Assembly: GCF_030864005.1 (NCBI RefSeq)
Contig: NZ_CP132976.1
Coordinates: 3,472,001 to 3,536,000, forward strand
Direction: 5' to 3'
DNA length: 64,000 bases
DNA from: Achromobacter seleniivolatilans
GTDB taxonomy: Bacteria; Pseudomonadota; Gammaproteobacteria; Burkholderiales; Burkholderiaceae_B
Position numbers and translations under genes: made by a program. How positions within the stretch are numbered: position 1 is the first letter of the stretch; every line of letters starts with the position of its first letter. The notes under the pieces were generated by a model, which saw nothing but the letters and a program-made list of their open reading frames with translations, searched no databases and was not told the DNA's origin. Shown here one piece after another: positions 28,917-38,182 of the stretch.

Positions 28917-30419
28917 TTACTTCTTGGCGACAGTGACGCCCTTCAGGCGGATCAGGCCGTCAGGGTAAGGCACGAAGCCTTCCAGCTTTTTCTGCACGCC
29001 AAACGTCCACGGCAGATAGAACAGGTAGACGATCGGGCGCTGGTCTTGCATGGCCGTCAGCACCTGGTCGTACATCGCGCGGCGCTTGGCCGTATCGGCT
29101 TCTGCGCGAGCGTCGTTCAACAGCTTGTCGACACCGGCATCGCAGAACTTGCCGTCATTCAGGTTGCCCTTGCAGCTCAAGTACTGATGGATGTTGCCGC
29201 TGGGATCGACCCGGCCGGACCAGCCGCTTTGACCCACTTCGAAGTCGCCACGGGCCAGGGACGATTGCAGGGAAGCAAACTCCACCGGACGCAAGGTGAT
29301 GTCAAAACCGGCTTCGGCGCCCATGGCCTGAACCAGCTCAAACACCTGTTGCATCGTCGTGTTGTTGCCAAAGGTGATCTCGAACTTCACGCGGTCAAAA
29401 CCGGCTTCCTTCAAGAGCGCTTGCGCCTTCTTGGGATCGCGGCCTTTGTGTTCAAAGGCGGTGTTGTACGCAAAGCTTGCGGGCGGGAACGGCTGGTAGG
29501 CGGGCTGGAACATGCCTTCGCCGATCACCTGGTTCAGCACGTCGCGGTCAATGGCCAGATCCAGCGCCTGACGCACGCGCTTGTCTTTGGCCAGCGGGTT
29601 GTTGGCGCGCGCGCCATTGGCCAGGTTGACCGAAATCGACTGGAAGCCCAGGCCGGTCACGGGCGCGAGACGCAGATTGGCGTCGTCCTTCACAGCCTTG
29701 GCGTCACTGGGCGCCACGCGCTCAATGATATCCAGATCGCCCGCTCGCAGATTGTTCAAACGTACGGTGTTGTCGGGAATCGGCGTGTAGACCAGGCGGT
29801 CAAAGTGGTAATTGGCCGCATCCCAATATTTAGGAAATTTCTCAAGCACGATGCGGTCGTTCTGCACGCGCTCTTTGAATTGGTACGGGCCGGAGCAAAC
29901 CGGCTTGCTGCCAGGATCTTTGTCGAAGGTGGCGGGCGACATCATCATGCCGGCGCGGTCCGACAACTGCGACAGCAGCGAGGCGTCGGGTTCGGACAGG
30001 TTCAGCACGACAGTGGTGGCGTCCGGCGCGTCAACGCTGGCGACGGTCACGAGTTCACTCTTGCGGTTGCTGTCAGGCAGGGTGCGGGCGCGGTCCAGGT
30101 TGGCCTTGACGGCCGCGGCGTTGACCGGCGTGCCGTCATGGAAGACCGCGTCGGTGCGCAGCTTGAACGTCAGCGTCTTGTTGTCCGGACCAACGGTCCA
30201 GGATTGCGCCAGCTGCGGCACGATCTTCAGATCGGGGGTGATATCGACCAGCTTGTCGCACAGCGACGCGAAGACGATACGGCCCACAAAGGTGCGGGCG
30301 CGCACCGGGTCCAGCACGTCCGGGTCGTCCTGCAAACCGATACGCAAGGTGGACTGGGCTTGCGCCAGTCCGCTAGCCAGCATTCCCGCCATGGCCATGG
30401 CGAGGCAAAGTTTACGCAT
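28917..30419 (-). CDS. ABC transporter substrate-binding protein, peptide/opine family 5
   Basis: This 500-residue periplasmic protein binds an oligopeptide-like ligand for an ABC importer. I chose the ATG at 30419: it gives a clean signal peptide (RKLCLAMAMAGMLASGLAQAQ, cleaved before STLRIGL), while the frame upstream has no fitting features. The SBP_bac_5 signature region (KTLTFKLRTDAVFHDGTPVNAAAVKANLDRA) is present. No permease or ATPase genes follow. It lies between a LysR gene and the GGT-like gene, all on the minus strand, with its own terminator. Glutathione or gamma-glutamyl peptide is a plausible ligand, by analogy to GsiB, but this is inferred. Confidence 0.88.
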   Translation of the reverse strand: MRKLCLAMAMAGMLASGLAQAQSTLRIGLQDDPDVLDPVRARTFVGRIVFASLCDKLVDITPDLKIVPQLAQSWTVGPDNKTLTFKLRTDAVFHDGTPVNAAAVKANLDRARTLPDSNRKSELVTVASVDAPDATTVVLNLSEPDASLLSQLSDRAGMMMSPATFDKDPGSKPVCSGPYQFKERVQNDRIVLEKFPKYWDAANYHFDRLVYTPIPDNTVRLNNLRAGDLDIIERVAPSDAKAVKDDANLRLAPVTGLGFQSISVNLANGARANNPLAKDKRVRQALDLAIDRDVLNQVIGEGMFQPAYQPFPPASFAYNTAFEHKGRDPKKAQALLKEAGFDRVKFEITFGNNTTMQQVFELVQAMGAEAGFDITLRPVEFASLQSSLARGDFEVGQSGWSGRVDPSGNIHQYLSCKGNLNDGKFCDAGVDKLLNDARAEADTAKRRAMYDQVLTAMQDQRPIVYLFYLPWTFGVQKKLEGFVPYPDGLIRLKGVTVAKK

Positions 30420-30641
30420 GAATGATCTCCGTCGATTCAGGTCGGCCTGCTTCCCCGCACGCCGTGGGCGCACCGCCTGGCGAGGGGGAACAGACCCCGA
30501 GCCGTGCTGCATCGCCGGGCCCATCCCCCCGTTGCGCACGTTCTTGTTGGATTCTGCGCCAGGCGCGCGGCGATTGTATAGAGAGCCGGCTGTCGGAACG
30601 CTAAATTCCTGCAAGTGACGACCGCCTTGCGGACACGAGGC

Positions 30642-31538
30642 TCAGGGAAGACGGCAAGGCGCCGAGAAATCCACGGCGGCAGCGACCGCGTCGCCCATCC
30701 GCGCGACCAGCGGGCGGGAATCGTCCCGGCGGTAGTGGAAGGCGTAGGGCAAGACGGCCAGCTCCGGTTCCCCTGTCAGGACACGCAGGCTGCCTTCGGC
30801 CGCAAGCGCGTCGGCCCAATGGCTGGGCAGCAGCCCCACCCCTGTGCCTTCAATCAACAGCCCGGCAATGGCCCCCCAATTGTTGCAGCAGAGCCGTTCA
30901 CCGATCGCAAAGCCGCCAGATAGCCAGTCGTCGATGATGCGGGTCGTGCCGGCCCCTGCCGGCAAGGTGACGAGCGGCAAACGGGCCAGCAAGGCAGGGG
31001 TCATGCGGGTTTCGCCGTCCAGCACCGCGGGTGACGCGGCCCAGGCAAACCGCGCATGGCCTATGGTCGTGGAGGCAATGTTCACGCGTGAAGAGCGGCC
31101 GGCGATCACGGCGAAATCGAGCTCTCCATCGGCTACGCGCTGCTCCAGAACCTGGCCTATGTCCACATAAGGTTCCAGCACCAGATCGGGATAGGCGGCG
31201 CGCACGCCACCAATCAGGCGAGGCAGCCAGGTCAGTGCCGTCAGTTCGCCGACGCCGAAACGGCAACGCCCGCGCAAGCCGGGAGATTCGGTCATGGAAG
31301 CCCGGACCTGATCGGCGGCGGCCAGCAGTTCGCGGGCCTGTGGCACCAGCCGCTGCCCCGCGCTGGTCAGCGCGGCCTTGTGACCGCTGCGATCGAACAA
31401 CTGCTGGCCCAGTGTTTCCTCAAGCTCGGTGATGCGCTTGGACAAGGATGACAGCGACAGATGCAGCCGTTCGGCGGCCACGGCGAAGCTGGCGCAGGTG
31501 GCGGCCCAATAGAAGGCTTCGAGTTGCTTGAGGGTCAT
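30642..31538 (-). CDS. LysR family transcriptional regulator
   Basis: The 298-residue protein has the N-terminal LysR winged helix (LKQLEAFYWAATCASFAVAAERLHLSLSSLSKRITELEETLGQQLFDR) and an effector-binding domain (GRCRFGVGELTALTWLPRLIGGVR onward). It lies 220 bp upstream of the binding protein on the same strand, so it probably acts on that gene and the GGT-like gene. The effector is unknown. The gap 30420-30641 contains a stretch with no good gene. Confidence 0.9.
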   Translation of the reverse strand: MTLKQLEAFYWAATCASFAVAAERLHLSLSSLSKRITELEETLGQQLFDRSGHKAALTSAGQRLVPQARELLAAADQVRASMTESPGLRGRCRFGVGELTALTWLPRLIGGVRAAYPDLVLEPYVDIGQVLEQRVADGELDFAVIAGRSSRVNIASTTIGHARFAWAASPAVLDGETRMTPALLARLPLVTLPAGAGTTRIIDDWLSGGFAIGERLCCNNWGAIAGLLIEGTGVGLLPSHWADALAAEGSLRVLTGEPELAVLPYAFHYRRDDSRPLVARMGDAVAAAVDFSAPCRLP

Positions 31539-31566
31539 GCGCGGATTGTAGGGGCGCAGCGCCGCA

Positions 31567-32205
31567 CTAGGCCAGGCGCGGCATCAGCAGGTGTGGCGAC
31601 AAGCGCAACGTATCAATGCCGGCGCGCAACATGCGCTCGACCCGAGGCCAGATGTCGTCCTTCAGGCGATCAGACCAGCAGATGCTGTCGAACACGCCGT
31701 CCACAAGCGAGTGCAGATAAATATTGGACAGGGGCACGTCGAGCGCAGCGGGCAGATCTTCGCGCTGGACGGCCGCGCGCAGCAGCTTCTCGGACGTGCG
31801 CAACGCGTACCGCTCCCAGAGATCACGGCGGCGCAATAGCGGCGCGTTCTCGTCGTTGCGCTCGCACTTCAGGTACAGAATTTCCAGCACGCGCTGCGTC
31901 GATCCCGCTTCTGAATAAACCTGGATGAACTGGCGCATGGACACGTAGAGCGACTCCAGCGATTCGCCTTCCACGGGCACCTGAGTCAGCGTTGCGGCCT
32001 CGCCCAACGCGCGGTCGCACATGGCAATACAGACGTCGATCTTGTTTTTGTAATGGCCGTAGACGGCGCCCCGGGAGACACCCGCGTGATCAGCAATGTC
32101 GCTCATGGTGGTGCTGGCCACCCCTTTGGACAGGAACACGTGTTCCGCGCTATCCAGGATGCGATCGCGGGTGCGTTGGGACTCTTCTTTCGTCTTGCGG
32201 GCCAT
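31567..32205 (-). CDS. axyZ: TetR repressor AxyZ of the AxyXY-OprZ efflux operon
   Basis: AxyZ represses the divergent aminoglycoside efflux operon, the counterpart of MexZ. The 212-residue start at 32205 (MARKTKEESQ) is set by a perfect GGAGGT seven bases upstream; a frame beginning at 32220 is open but begins inside the ribosome binding site. The TetR helix-turn-helix spans about residues 12-60 (RILDSAEHVFLSKGVASTTMSDIADHAGVSRGAVYGHYKNK). Residue 29 is valine, the wild-type state; the V29G change is known from AxyXY-OprZ-overproducing Achromobacter mutants. Start numbering agreeing with that report supports the call. An unusual terminator-like hairpin lies in its leader. Confidence 0.93.
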   Translation of the reverse strand: MARKTKEESQRTRDRILDSAEHVFLSKGVASTTMSDIADHAGVSRGAVYGHYKNKIDVCIAMCDRALGEAATLTQVPVEGESLESLYVSMRQFIQVYSEAGSTQRVLEILYLKCERNDENAPLLRRRDLWERYALRTSEKLLRAAVQREDLPAALDVPLSNIYLHSLVDGVFDSICWSDRLKDDIWPRVERMLRAGIDTLRLSPHLLMPRLA

Positions 32206-32234
32206 GCGGGAGACCTCCATTGAAAAAGGTTAGA

Positions 32235-32272
32235 AAAAAAGGCGGCCCACTGATGCTGGAGCCGCCTTTTCA
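32235..32272 (-). terminator. Terminator-like hairpin in the axyZ leader
   Basis: AAAAGGCGGC (32237-32246) pairs perfectly with GCCGCCTTTT (32261-32270), with CCA/TGG pairs possible inside the loop. In the minus direction it is followed directly by seven T residues and lies only about 30 bp before the axyZ start codon. Being upstream of axyZ, it may attenuate axyZ or stop transcripts started further right. In the plus direction the T run is only four. Confidence 0.6.
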
Positions 32273-32301
32273 CACTGTTAAGAAGTGTGCAGCGCAAAGA
32301 A

Positions 32302-32318
32302 TACTTTCGAACAAAGTA
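32302..32318. promoter_or_regulatory. Putative AxyZ operator in the axyZ-axyX gap
   Basis: TACTTT-N5-AAAGTA is an exact 6-base inverted repeat in the 229-bp divergent gap between axyZ and axyX. MexZ of Pseudomonas binds a palindrome in the matching position. The binding itself is inferred. No other perfect repeat of this size was seen in the gap apart from the hairpin at 32237-32270. Confidence 0.4.
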
Positions 32319-32434
32319 ATCAATCAAGCGTGACGGATTAAATGATAGACTCGCCTCCCCACCGGGAAAATCCGCGCATTCCCGGGTCCGGAACCCCTGG
32401 TCCATCCCCTGGACCCACCACAACACAATAAAAA

Positions 32435-33604
32435 ATGAAGCATCGAGCCATTCTCCGAACGCTCTCCCTATTTCCTGTATTGGTTCTTATTACCGCTTGC
32501 TCAAAGCCAGCGCCGGAAGACGAAGCCAAGGCGCCCGCCGAGATCGGCGTCATCGTGGCCGCAGCCACGCCTACCGCAGTCGTCACCGACCTGCCAGGCC
32601 GGCTGGAGCCCTATCGCGAAGCCGAAGTCCGCGCCCGAGTGGCCGGCATCGTGACTGAACGCCTGTACGAAGAAGGCCAGGACGTGGCGCGTGGCGCTGC
32701 GCTGTTCCAGATCGACCCTGCGCCTTTGCAGGCGGCCTATGACTCCGAGGCCGCGAACCTGGCGCGCGCTCAAGCCAGCTTGTCGGCCGCCGCAGACAAG
32801 CTGCGCCGCTACGCGGACCTGGTCAGCGACCGCGCCATCAGTGAACGCGATCATGCCGAGAGCGTGGCCGACGAACGGCAGGCCCGCGCCCAGGTGGCGC
32901 TGGCCCGGGCCAATCTGCAAAGCGCAAAACTGCGGCTGGGCTATGCCCGCGTCACCTCGCCCATCGACGGCCGGGCGCGCCGCGCCCTGGTAACCGAAGG
33001 CGCGCTGGTCGGCGAAGGCCAGGCCACGCCGCTGACGGTGGTGCAACAGATCGATCCCATTTACGTGAACTTCGCGCAACCCGCAGGCGAAGTCATGCAG
33101 CTGCAAAAACAGATCCGCGCAGGCGCGCTGCAAGGCGTGGCGCCGGATCAGGTGCAGGTCCGGCTGATACTGCCCGACGGTTCCGAATACGCGCGCGGCG
33201 GCACGTTGTCTTTTGCGGATCTGGCGGTAGACCCGGGCACGGACAACGTGACGATGCGCGCCCTGTTCGCGAACCCTGGCCGTGAGTTGCTGCCGGGCAT
33301 GTATGTGCGCGTGCAGCTGGAACAGGCCATCAACCGCGACACCTATCTGGTGCCCCGCGATGCGCTGCTGCGCAATGCCGACGGCGCGCATCTTTTGGCC
33401 GCTGACGCGGCAGGCGAGTTGCGCAAGATTGCGGTGGTGGCGCACCGGCTGCAAGGCCCGAACTGGGTCATCACGCAAGGCTTGTCAGGCGGCGAACGCA
33501 TCGTCGTGGAAAACGCCGCGCAACTTGCCGCAGGCCAAAAGATCAAGCCGGTCGAAAAAGCGGCGCCAGGCGAGCTGGCTGCCGTTGACGGCAAGAAGGG
33601 ATAA
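32435..33604 (+). CDS. axyX: RND efflux periplasmic adaptor AxyX
   Basis: AxyX links the inner-membrane pump AxyY to the outer-membrane channel OprZ. The 389-residue precursor has a lipoprotein signal ending at Cys22 (LVLITAC), then barrel-sandwich (lipoyl) halves (LEPYREAEVRARVAGIVTERLYEEGQDVARG and LRLGYARVTSPIDGRARRALVTEG), a helical hairpin, and beta-barrel domains. It is the first gene of axyX-axyY-oprZ, diverging from axyZ, and 3 bp precede axyY. It resembles MexX, consistent with aminoglycoside-type export. Confidence 0.93.
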   Translation: MKHRAILRTLSLFPVLVLITACSKPAPEDEAKAPAEIGVIVAAATPTAVVTDLPGRLEPYREAEVRARVAGIVTERLYEEGQDVARGAALFQIDPAPLQAAYDSEAANLARAQASLSAAADKLRRYADLVSDRAISERDHAESVADERQARAQVALARANLQSAKLRLGYARVTSPIDGRARRALVTEGALVGEGQATPLTVVQQIDPIYVNFAQPAGEVMQLQKQIRAGALQGVAPDQVQVRLILPDGSEYARGGTLSFADLAVDPGTDNVTMRALFANPGRELLPGMYVRVQLEQAINRDTYLVPRDALLRNADGAHLLAADAAGELRKIAVVAHRLQGPNWVITQGLSGGERIVVENAAQLAAGQKIKPVEKAAPGELAAVDGKKG

Positions 33605-33607
33605 ACC

Positions 33608-36600
33608 ATGGCGCGTTTCTTCATTGATCGCCCCGTCTTTGCCTGGGTGATCTCACTCTTGATCGTGCTGGTCGGCATTTTGTCGATCCGGTCTTTGCCG
33701 GTCGCCCAGTATCCGGACATTGCTCCGCCCGTCGTCAACATTGGCGCCAGCTACCCCGGCGCCTCTGCCAAGGTGGTCGAAGAAGCCGTCACCGCCATCA
33801 TCGAACGGGAAATGAACGGCGCGCCCGGCCTGATGTATACGTCGTCGTCCAGCGATTCCACCGGCTGGGCCAGCATCAACCTGACCTTCAAGCAAGGCAC
33901 GAACCCGGACATCGCGGCCGTGGAAGTGCAGAACCGCTTGAAAGCGGTTGAACCGCGCCTGCCCGAATCCGTGCGCCGGGACGGCGTGCGCGTGGAAAAA
34001 GCGGCGGACAACATTCAGCTGGTCGTGTCCTTGAAGTCGGACGGCAGCATGGACGACATCCAGCTGGGCGAGTTGGCGGCATCCAATGTGCTGCAAGCCC
34101 TGCGCCGCGTGGAAGGCGTTGGCAAGGTGCAATCCTTTGGCGCGGAAGCCGCCATGCGCATCTGGCCAGATCCGGCCAAGCTGACCGCCATGTCACTGAC
34201 CCCTGGCGATATCGTGACCGCGCTGCGCAGCCACAACGCGCGCGTCACCATCGGCGAGCTGGGCAACCAGGCAGTGCCCAAAGATGCGCCGTTGAACGCC
34301 AGCATCGTGGCGGGCGAGTCCCTGCAAACACCCGAGCAATTCGCCAACATCCCTCTGCGTACGCAGCCGGGCGGCGCCACCCTGCGCTTGAAAGACGTGG
34401 CGCGCGTGGAATTGGGCGGCACGGACTATATGTACCTGTCGCGCGTGAACGGCATGACCGGCACCGGCCTGGGTATCAAGCTGGCGCCGGGTTCGAACGC
34501 CGTGGAAACCACGCGCCGCATCCGCGCCACCATGGACGAGCTGGCACAGTACTTCCCGCCGGGCGTCACCTATGACCTGCCCTACGAAACGTCCACCTTC
34601 GTCGAGATCTCGATCCAGAAGGTGCTGATGACGCTCTTGGAAGCCGTTGCCCTGGTTTTCTGCGTGATGTATCTGTTCATGCAGAATCTTCGGGCTACCC
34701 TGATCCCCACGCTGGTGGTGCCGGTTGCGCTGCTGGGCACCTTGGGCGTGATGTTGTGGCTGGGTTTTTCCATCAATGTGCTGACCATGTTCGGCATGGT
34801 GCTTGCCATCGGCATCTTGGTTGACGATGCCATCGTGGTCGTGGAAAACGTGGAACGCATCATGGCCGAGGAAGGCCTGTCGGCTCACGACGCCACGGTA
34901 CGCGCCATGCGGCAGATCAGCGGCGCCATCATGGGCATCACGGTAGTGCTGGTGTCGGTGTTCGTGCCGATGGCCTTCTTTGACGGCGCGGTCGGCAATA
35001 TTTATCGCCAATTTGCGGTGACGTTGGCCGTGTCGATTGCGTTTTCGGCCTTCCTGGCGCTGTCGCTCACGCCCGCGCTGTGCGCCACGCTGCTCAAGCC
35101 CATACCCGCCGGCCATCACGAAAAGCGCGGATTCTTCGGCTGGTTCAACCGCGCCTTTGCCCGGATGACAGACCGCTACACCGCACGCGTCGCCGGCCTG
35201 CTGGCCCGGCCGGTGCGCTTCGGCCTGGCCTACATCGCCGTTATCGCCGCCGTGGTCTTCCTGTTTATGCGCCTGCCCTCTTCGTTTCTGCCAGACGAAG
35301 ATCAAGGCAGCTTCATGGCCATGGTCATCTTGCCGCAAGGCACGCCCCAAAGCGACACGATGGCGCTGGTGAAAGAGGTTGAGCGCTACATGCTGGCCAA
35401 CGAGCCCGTCGAATACGTCTATTCGGTCAATGGCTTCAGCCTGTACGGCAGCGGGCCGAACTCCGCCATGTTCTTTGTGACGTTGAAAGACTGGAAAGAA
35501 CGCCGCGATAGCAGCAAGCACGTGGACGCCGTGGTCAAACGCATCAACAAGGCGTTTTCCGAACGTAAGAACGCCACGGTGTTCGCCCTTAATTCGCCTC
35601 CCCTGCCAGACCTGGGGTCCGCATCGGGCTTTGACTTCCGCTTGCAGGATCGCGCCGGGCTGGGTTATCAGGCGCTGACGCAGGCACGCCAGCAATTGCT
35701 CGCGGCCGCGGCCAAGCATCCTGCGCTGACCGAAGTGGTATTTGCCGGCCAGGAAGAAGCGCCCCAGTTGCAGTTGAACGTCGATCGCGACAAGGCGCAG
35801 GCCATGGGTGTCACGGTGGAAGAGATCAACACCGCGCTCGCTGTGATGTATGGCTCGGACTACATCGGTGACTTCATGCACAACGGCCAAGTGCGGCGCG
35901 TGACGGTTCAGGCGGACGGCAAAAGCCGAGTCGACGTGGACGACGTTTCCCGTCTGCATGTGCGCAATCTGCAGGGACAGATGGTGCCGCTGTCGGCTTT
36001 CACCACCTTGAAGTGGACGATGGGCCCGCCTCAGCTGAATCGCTACAACGGTTTTCCCGCATTCACGATCAACGGATCGGCAGCCAAGGGCCACAGCACG
36101 GGTGAGGCCATGCGCGCCATGGAAGAGCTTGCCGCCAACCTGCCGCGCGGCATCGGCTTTGACTGGTCGGGACAATCGTACGAGGAGAGGCTGTCCGGCA
36201 ATCAGGCGGGCGCTTTGTTCGCGCTGTCTGTGCTGATTGTGTTCCTGGCATTGGCCGCGTTGTACGAAAGCTGGTCCATCCCGCTGGCGGTGATTCTGGT
36301 GGTGCCTTTGGGCGTAATTGGCGCGGTGCTGGGCGTGACCCTGCGCGGCATGCCCAACGACATCTACTTCAAGGTGGGGTTGATCGCCACCATCGGGCTG
36401 TCCGCCAAGAATGCCATTCTGATTGTTGAAGTGGCGAAAGATCTGGTGCGCGACGGTCAGGGCATTGTGTCCGCCACGCTGGAAGCCGCGCGCCTGCGGC
36501 TGCGCCCGATTGTGATGACATCGTTGGCCTTCGGAGTGGGCGTATTGCCGCTGGCTCTGGCCACCGGCGCGGCTTCCGGCGCACAGGCCGCAATCGGCAC

Positions 36601-36745
36601 CGGCGTGCTGGGCGGCATCATCACCGCTACCGTGCTGGCAATCTTCCTGGTGCCGTTGTTTTTCTTGATAGTGGGCCGTCTGTTTGGCGGCCGCGCCCGC
36701 CCCGCTCGCCAAACCGGCGGCGACACGCTGGAGTCTCACCAATGA
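33608..36745 (+). CDS. axyY: RND efflux pump AxyY
   Basis: This is the proton-driven inner-membrane pump of the AxyXY-OprZ system, a MexY homologue that exports aminoglycosides and other drugs. The 1045 residues show the full HAE1 layout: N-terminal helix (FFIDRPVFAWVISLLIVLVGILS), two large periplasmic loops, and twelve membrane segments. The proton relay Asp pair sits in IGILVDDAIVVVENVERIMAEEG and the partner lysine in GLSAKNAILIVEVAKDL. It starts 3 bp after axyX and overlaps oprZ by 4 bp. No lesion is visible. Confidence 0.95.
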   Translation: MARFFIDRPVFAWVISLLIVLVGILSIRSLPVAQYPDIAPPVVNIGASYPGASAKVVEEAVTAIIEREMNGAPGLMYTSSSSDSTGWASINLTFKQGTNPDIAAVEVQNRLKAVEPRLPESVRRDGVRVEKAADNIQLVVSLKSDGSMDDIQLGELAASNVLQALRRVEGVGKVQSFGAEAAMRIWPDPAKLTAMSLTPGDIVTALRSHNARVTIGELGNQAVPKDAPLNASIVAGESLQTPEQFANIPLRTQPGGATLRLKDVARVELGGTDYMYLSRVNGMTGTGLGIKLAPGSNAVETTRRIRATMDELAQYFPPGVTYDLPYETSTFVEISIQKVLMTLLEAVALVFCVMYLFMQNLRATLIPTLVVPVALLGTLGVMLWLGFSINVLTMFGMVLAIGILVDDAIVVVENVERIMAEEGLSAHDATVRAMRQISGAIMGITVVLVSVFVPMAFFDGAVGNIYRQFAVTLAVSIAFSAFLALSLTPALCATLLKPIPAGHHEKRGFFGWFNRAFARMTDRYTARVAGLLARPVRFGLAYIAVIAAVVFLFMRLPSSFLPDEDQGSFMAMVILPQGTPQSDTMALVKEVERYMLANEPVEYVYSVNGFSLYGSGPNSAMFFVTLKDWKERRDSSKHVDAVVKRINKAFSERKNATVFALNSPPLPDLGSASGFDFRLQDRAGLGYQALTQARQQLLAAAAKHPALTEVVFAGQEEAPQLQLNVDRDKAQAMGVTVEEINTALAVMYGSDYIGDFMHNGQVRRVTVQADGKSRVDVDDVSRLHVRNLQGQMVPLSAFTTLKWTMGPPQLNRYNGFPAFTINGSAAKGHSTGEAMRAMEELAANLPRGIGFDWSGQSYEERLSGNQAGALFALSVLIVFLALAALYESWSIPLAVILVVPLGVIGAVLGVTLRGMPNDIYFKVGLIATIGLSAKNAILIVEVAKDLVRDGQGIVSATLEAARLRLRPIVMTSLAFGVGVLPLALATGAASGAQAAIGTGVLGGIITATVLAIFLVPLFFLIVGRLFGGRARPARQTGGDTLESHQ

Positions 36746-38139
36746 AAACGGCAGCCATAAGCTTGCTGACGCTGGCGCTGGCCGGGTGCTCCTTGGCGCC
36801 CGCCTACGAGCGCCCGGCGGCGCCTATCCCCACGGCTTACGACACACCGGCGGAGGATGGGCAGGCAGCCATGCCGCAAGACTGGCGCGCCTACTTCGGC
36901 GACCCCGTATTGCAGGCCTGGATTGCGGCCGCGCTGGCAAACAATCGCGATCTGCGCGTGACGGCGCTGCGCATTCAGGAAGCGCGTGCGCTGTATGGCG
37001 TGCAGCAGGCCGACCGGCTGCCTGCAATAGACGGCAGTGGCGAATTCAGCCGCGGCCGTAGCGTTGAACCCGGCCAGGCGGGTCTGCCCGTGGCCAACCG
37101 GTACCGCGCGGCAGTTGGCATTACCGCTTTCGAGTTGGATTTTTTCGGCCGCGTAAAGAGTCTGAGCGACGCGGCGCTGTCGCGCTACCTGGCCAGCGAG
37201 GAAGCGCACCGCGCAGCCTCGCTATCGCTGGTGGCGGAAACCGCCACGGCGGTGTTCAACCAGCGCTCGATTGCCGAACAATTGCGCCTTACCGAGAGCA
37301 CGATAGCGCTTCGCGAAGCCTCGTTGACACTGACGCAGCGGCGCTACGACGCCGGACTGGAAACCGCCATCGGTTTACGCACCGCGCAGATGCTGGTGGA
37401 GACCTCGCGTGCGACCCACGCCGAACTCAGCCGCGAATACCGGCAGGCTGTCCACGCGTTGGGTCTGCTGGCGGGCGATTTTTCACTGCCTGCGGGCACG
37501 GACGGGGTTCTGCTGGAGAATCAGACGTTGACACCGCTGGCGGCGGGCTTGCCATCGGCGTTACTGTCGCGCCGTCCCGATCTGCGGCAAGCAGAGAATA
37601 CGCTGCTCGCCGCCAACGCCGACATCGGCGCCGCCCGCGCCGCTTTCTTTCCGTCCGTGCAACTGACAACCGATATCGGCACAACGGCCGGCAGCTTTTC
37701 TGACCTGTTCGGGTCCGGCACCGGCAATTGGGTATTCGCGCCGAAGCTGACGCTGCCCATCTTCAACGCTGGCCGCAACAACGCCAACCTTTCCTTGGCC
37801 GAAACCCGCAAGCATATTGCGGTGGCGCAGTATGAGGGCAGCATCCAACGGGCCTTCCGTGAAGTGGCGGATGCGTTAAGCGCCCGCGATACATTGCGCA
37901 TCCAAATCGATGCGCAACGCAAAGTGCGCGACGCCGACCGCGATCGGCAGCGGCTGGCCGAAAGGCGTTATGACCGTGGCGTCGCCAACTATCTGGAGAT
38001 GCTGGAAGCACAGCGAAGCCTGTTCGACTCCGAGCAGGAATACATCCGCCTGCAACAGCGCCGTTTGGTCAATGCAGTGGAGTTGTACAAGGCGCTGGGC
38101 GGCTGGGAGACGCAGCCGGAAGCAGATACAGGTTCGTAG
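36742..38139 (+). CDS. oprZ: Outer-membrane efflux channel OprZ
   Basis: OprZ is the TolC-like outer-membrane factor of the AxyXY system. The 465-residue lipoprotein precursor has a lipobox ending at Cys16 (LALAGCSLAPAYERP) and the paired OEP repeats (first about residues 60-250, second 265-455) that form the alpha-helical barrel. Its start overlaps the axyY stop as ATGA. The presence of its own channel gene is a distinguishing feature of this operon compared with mexXY of P. aeruginosa. Confidence 0.93.
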   Translation: MKTAAISLLTLALAGCSLAPAYERPAAPIPTAYDTPAEDGQAAMPQDWRAYFGDPVLQAWIAAALANNRDLRVTALRIQEARALYGVQQADRLPAIDGSGEFSRGRSVEPGQAGLPVANRYRAAVGITAFELDFFGRVKSLSDAALSRYLASEEAHRAASLSLVAETATAVFNQRSIAEQLRLTESTIALREASLTLTQRRYDAGLETAIGLRTAQMLVETSRATHAELSREYRQAVHALGLLAGDFSLPAGTDGVLLENQTLTPLAAGLPSALLSRRPDLRQAENTLLAANADIGAARAAFFPSVQLTTDIGTTAGSFSDLFGSGTGNWVFAPKLTLPIFNAGRNNANLSLAETRKHIAVAQYEGSIQRAFREVADALSARDTLRIQIDAQRKVRDADRDRQRLAERRYDRGVANYLEMLEAQRSLFDSEQEYIRLQQRRLVNAVELYKALGGWETQPEADTGS

Positions 38140-38182
38140 ATAGGTGCGGCGCGATAGGTCTTGAACCAGAACCCGGCCGCTA

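Noticed and set aside
34193..36742. An 849-codon minus-strand frame across axyY
   Set aside because: Antisense shadow of a conserved pump gene.
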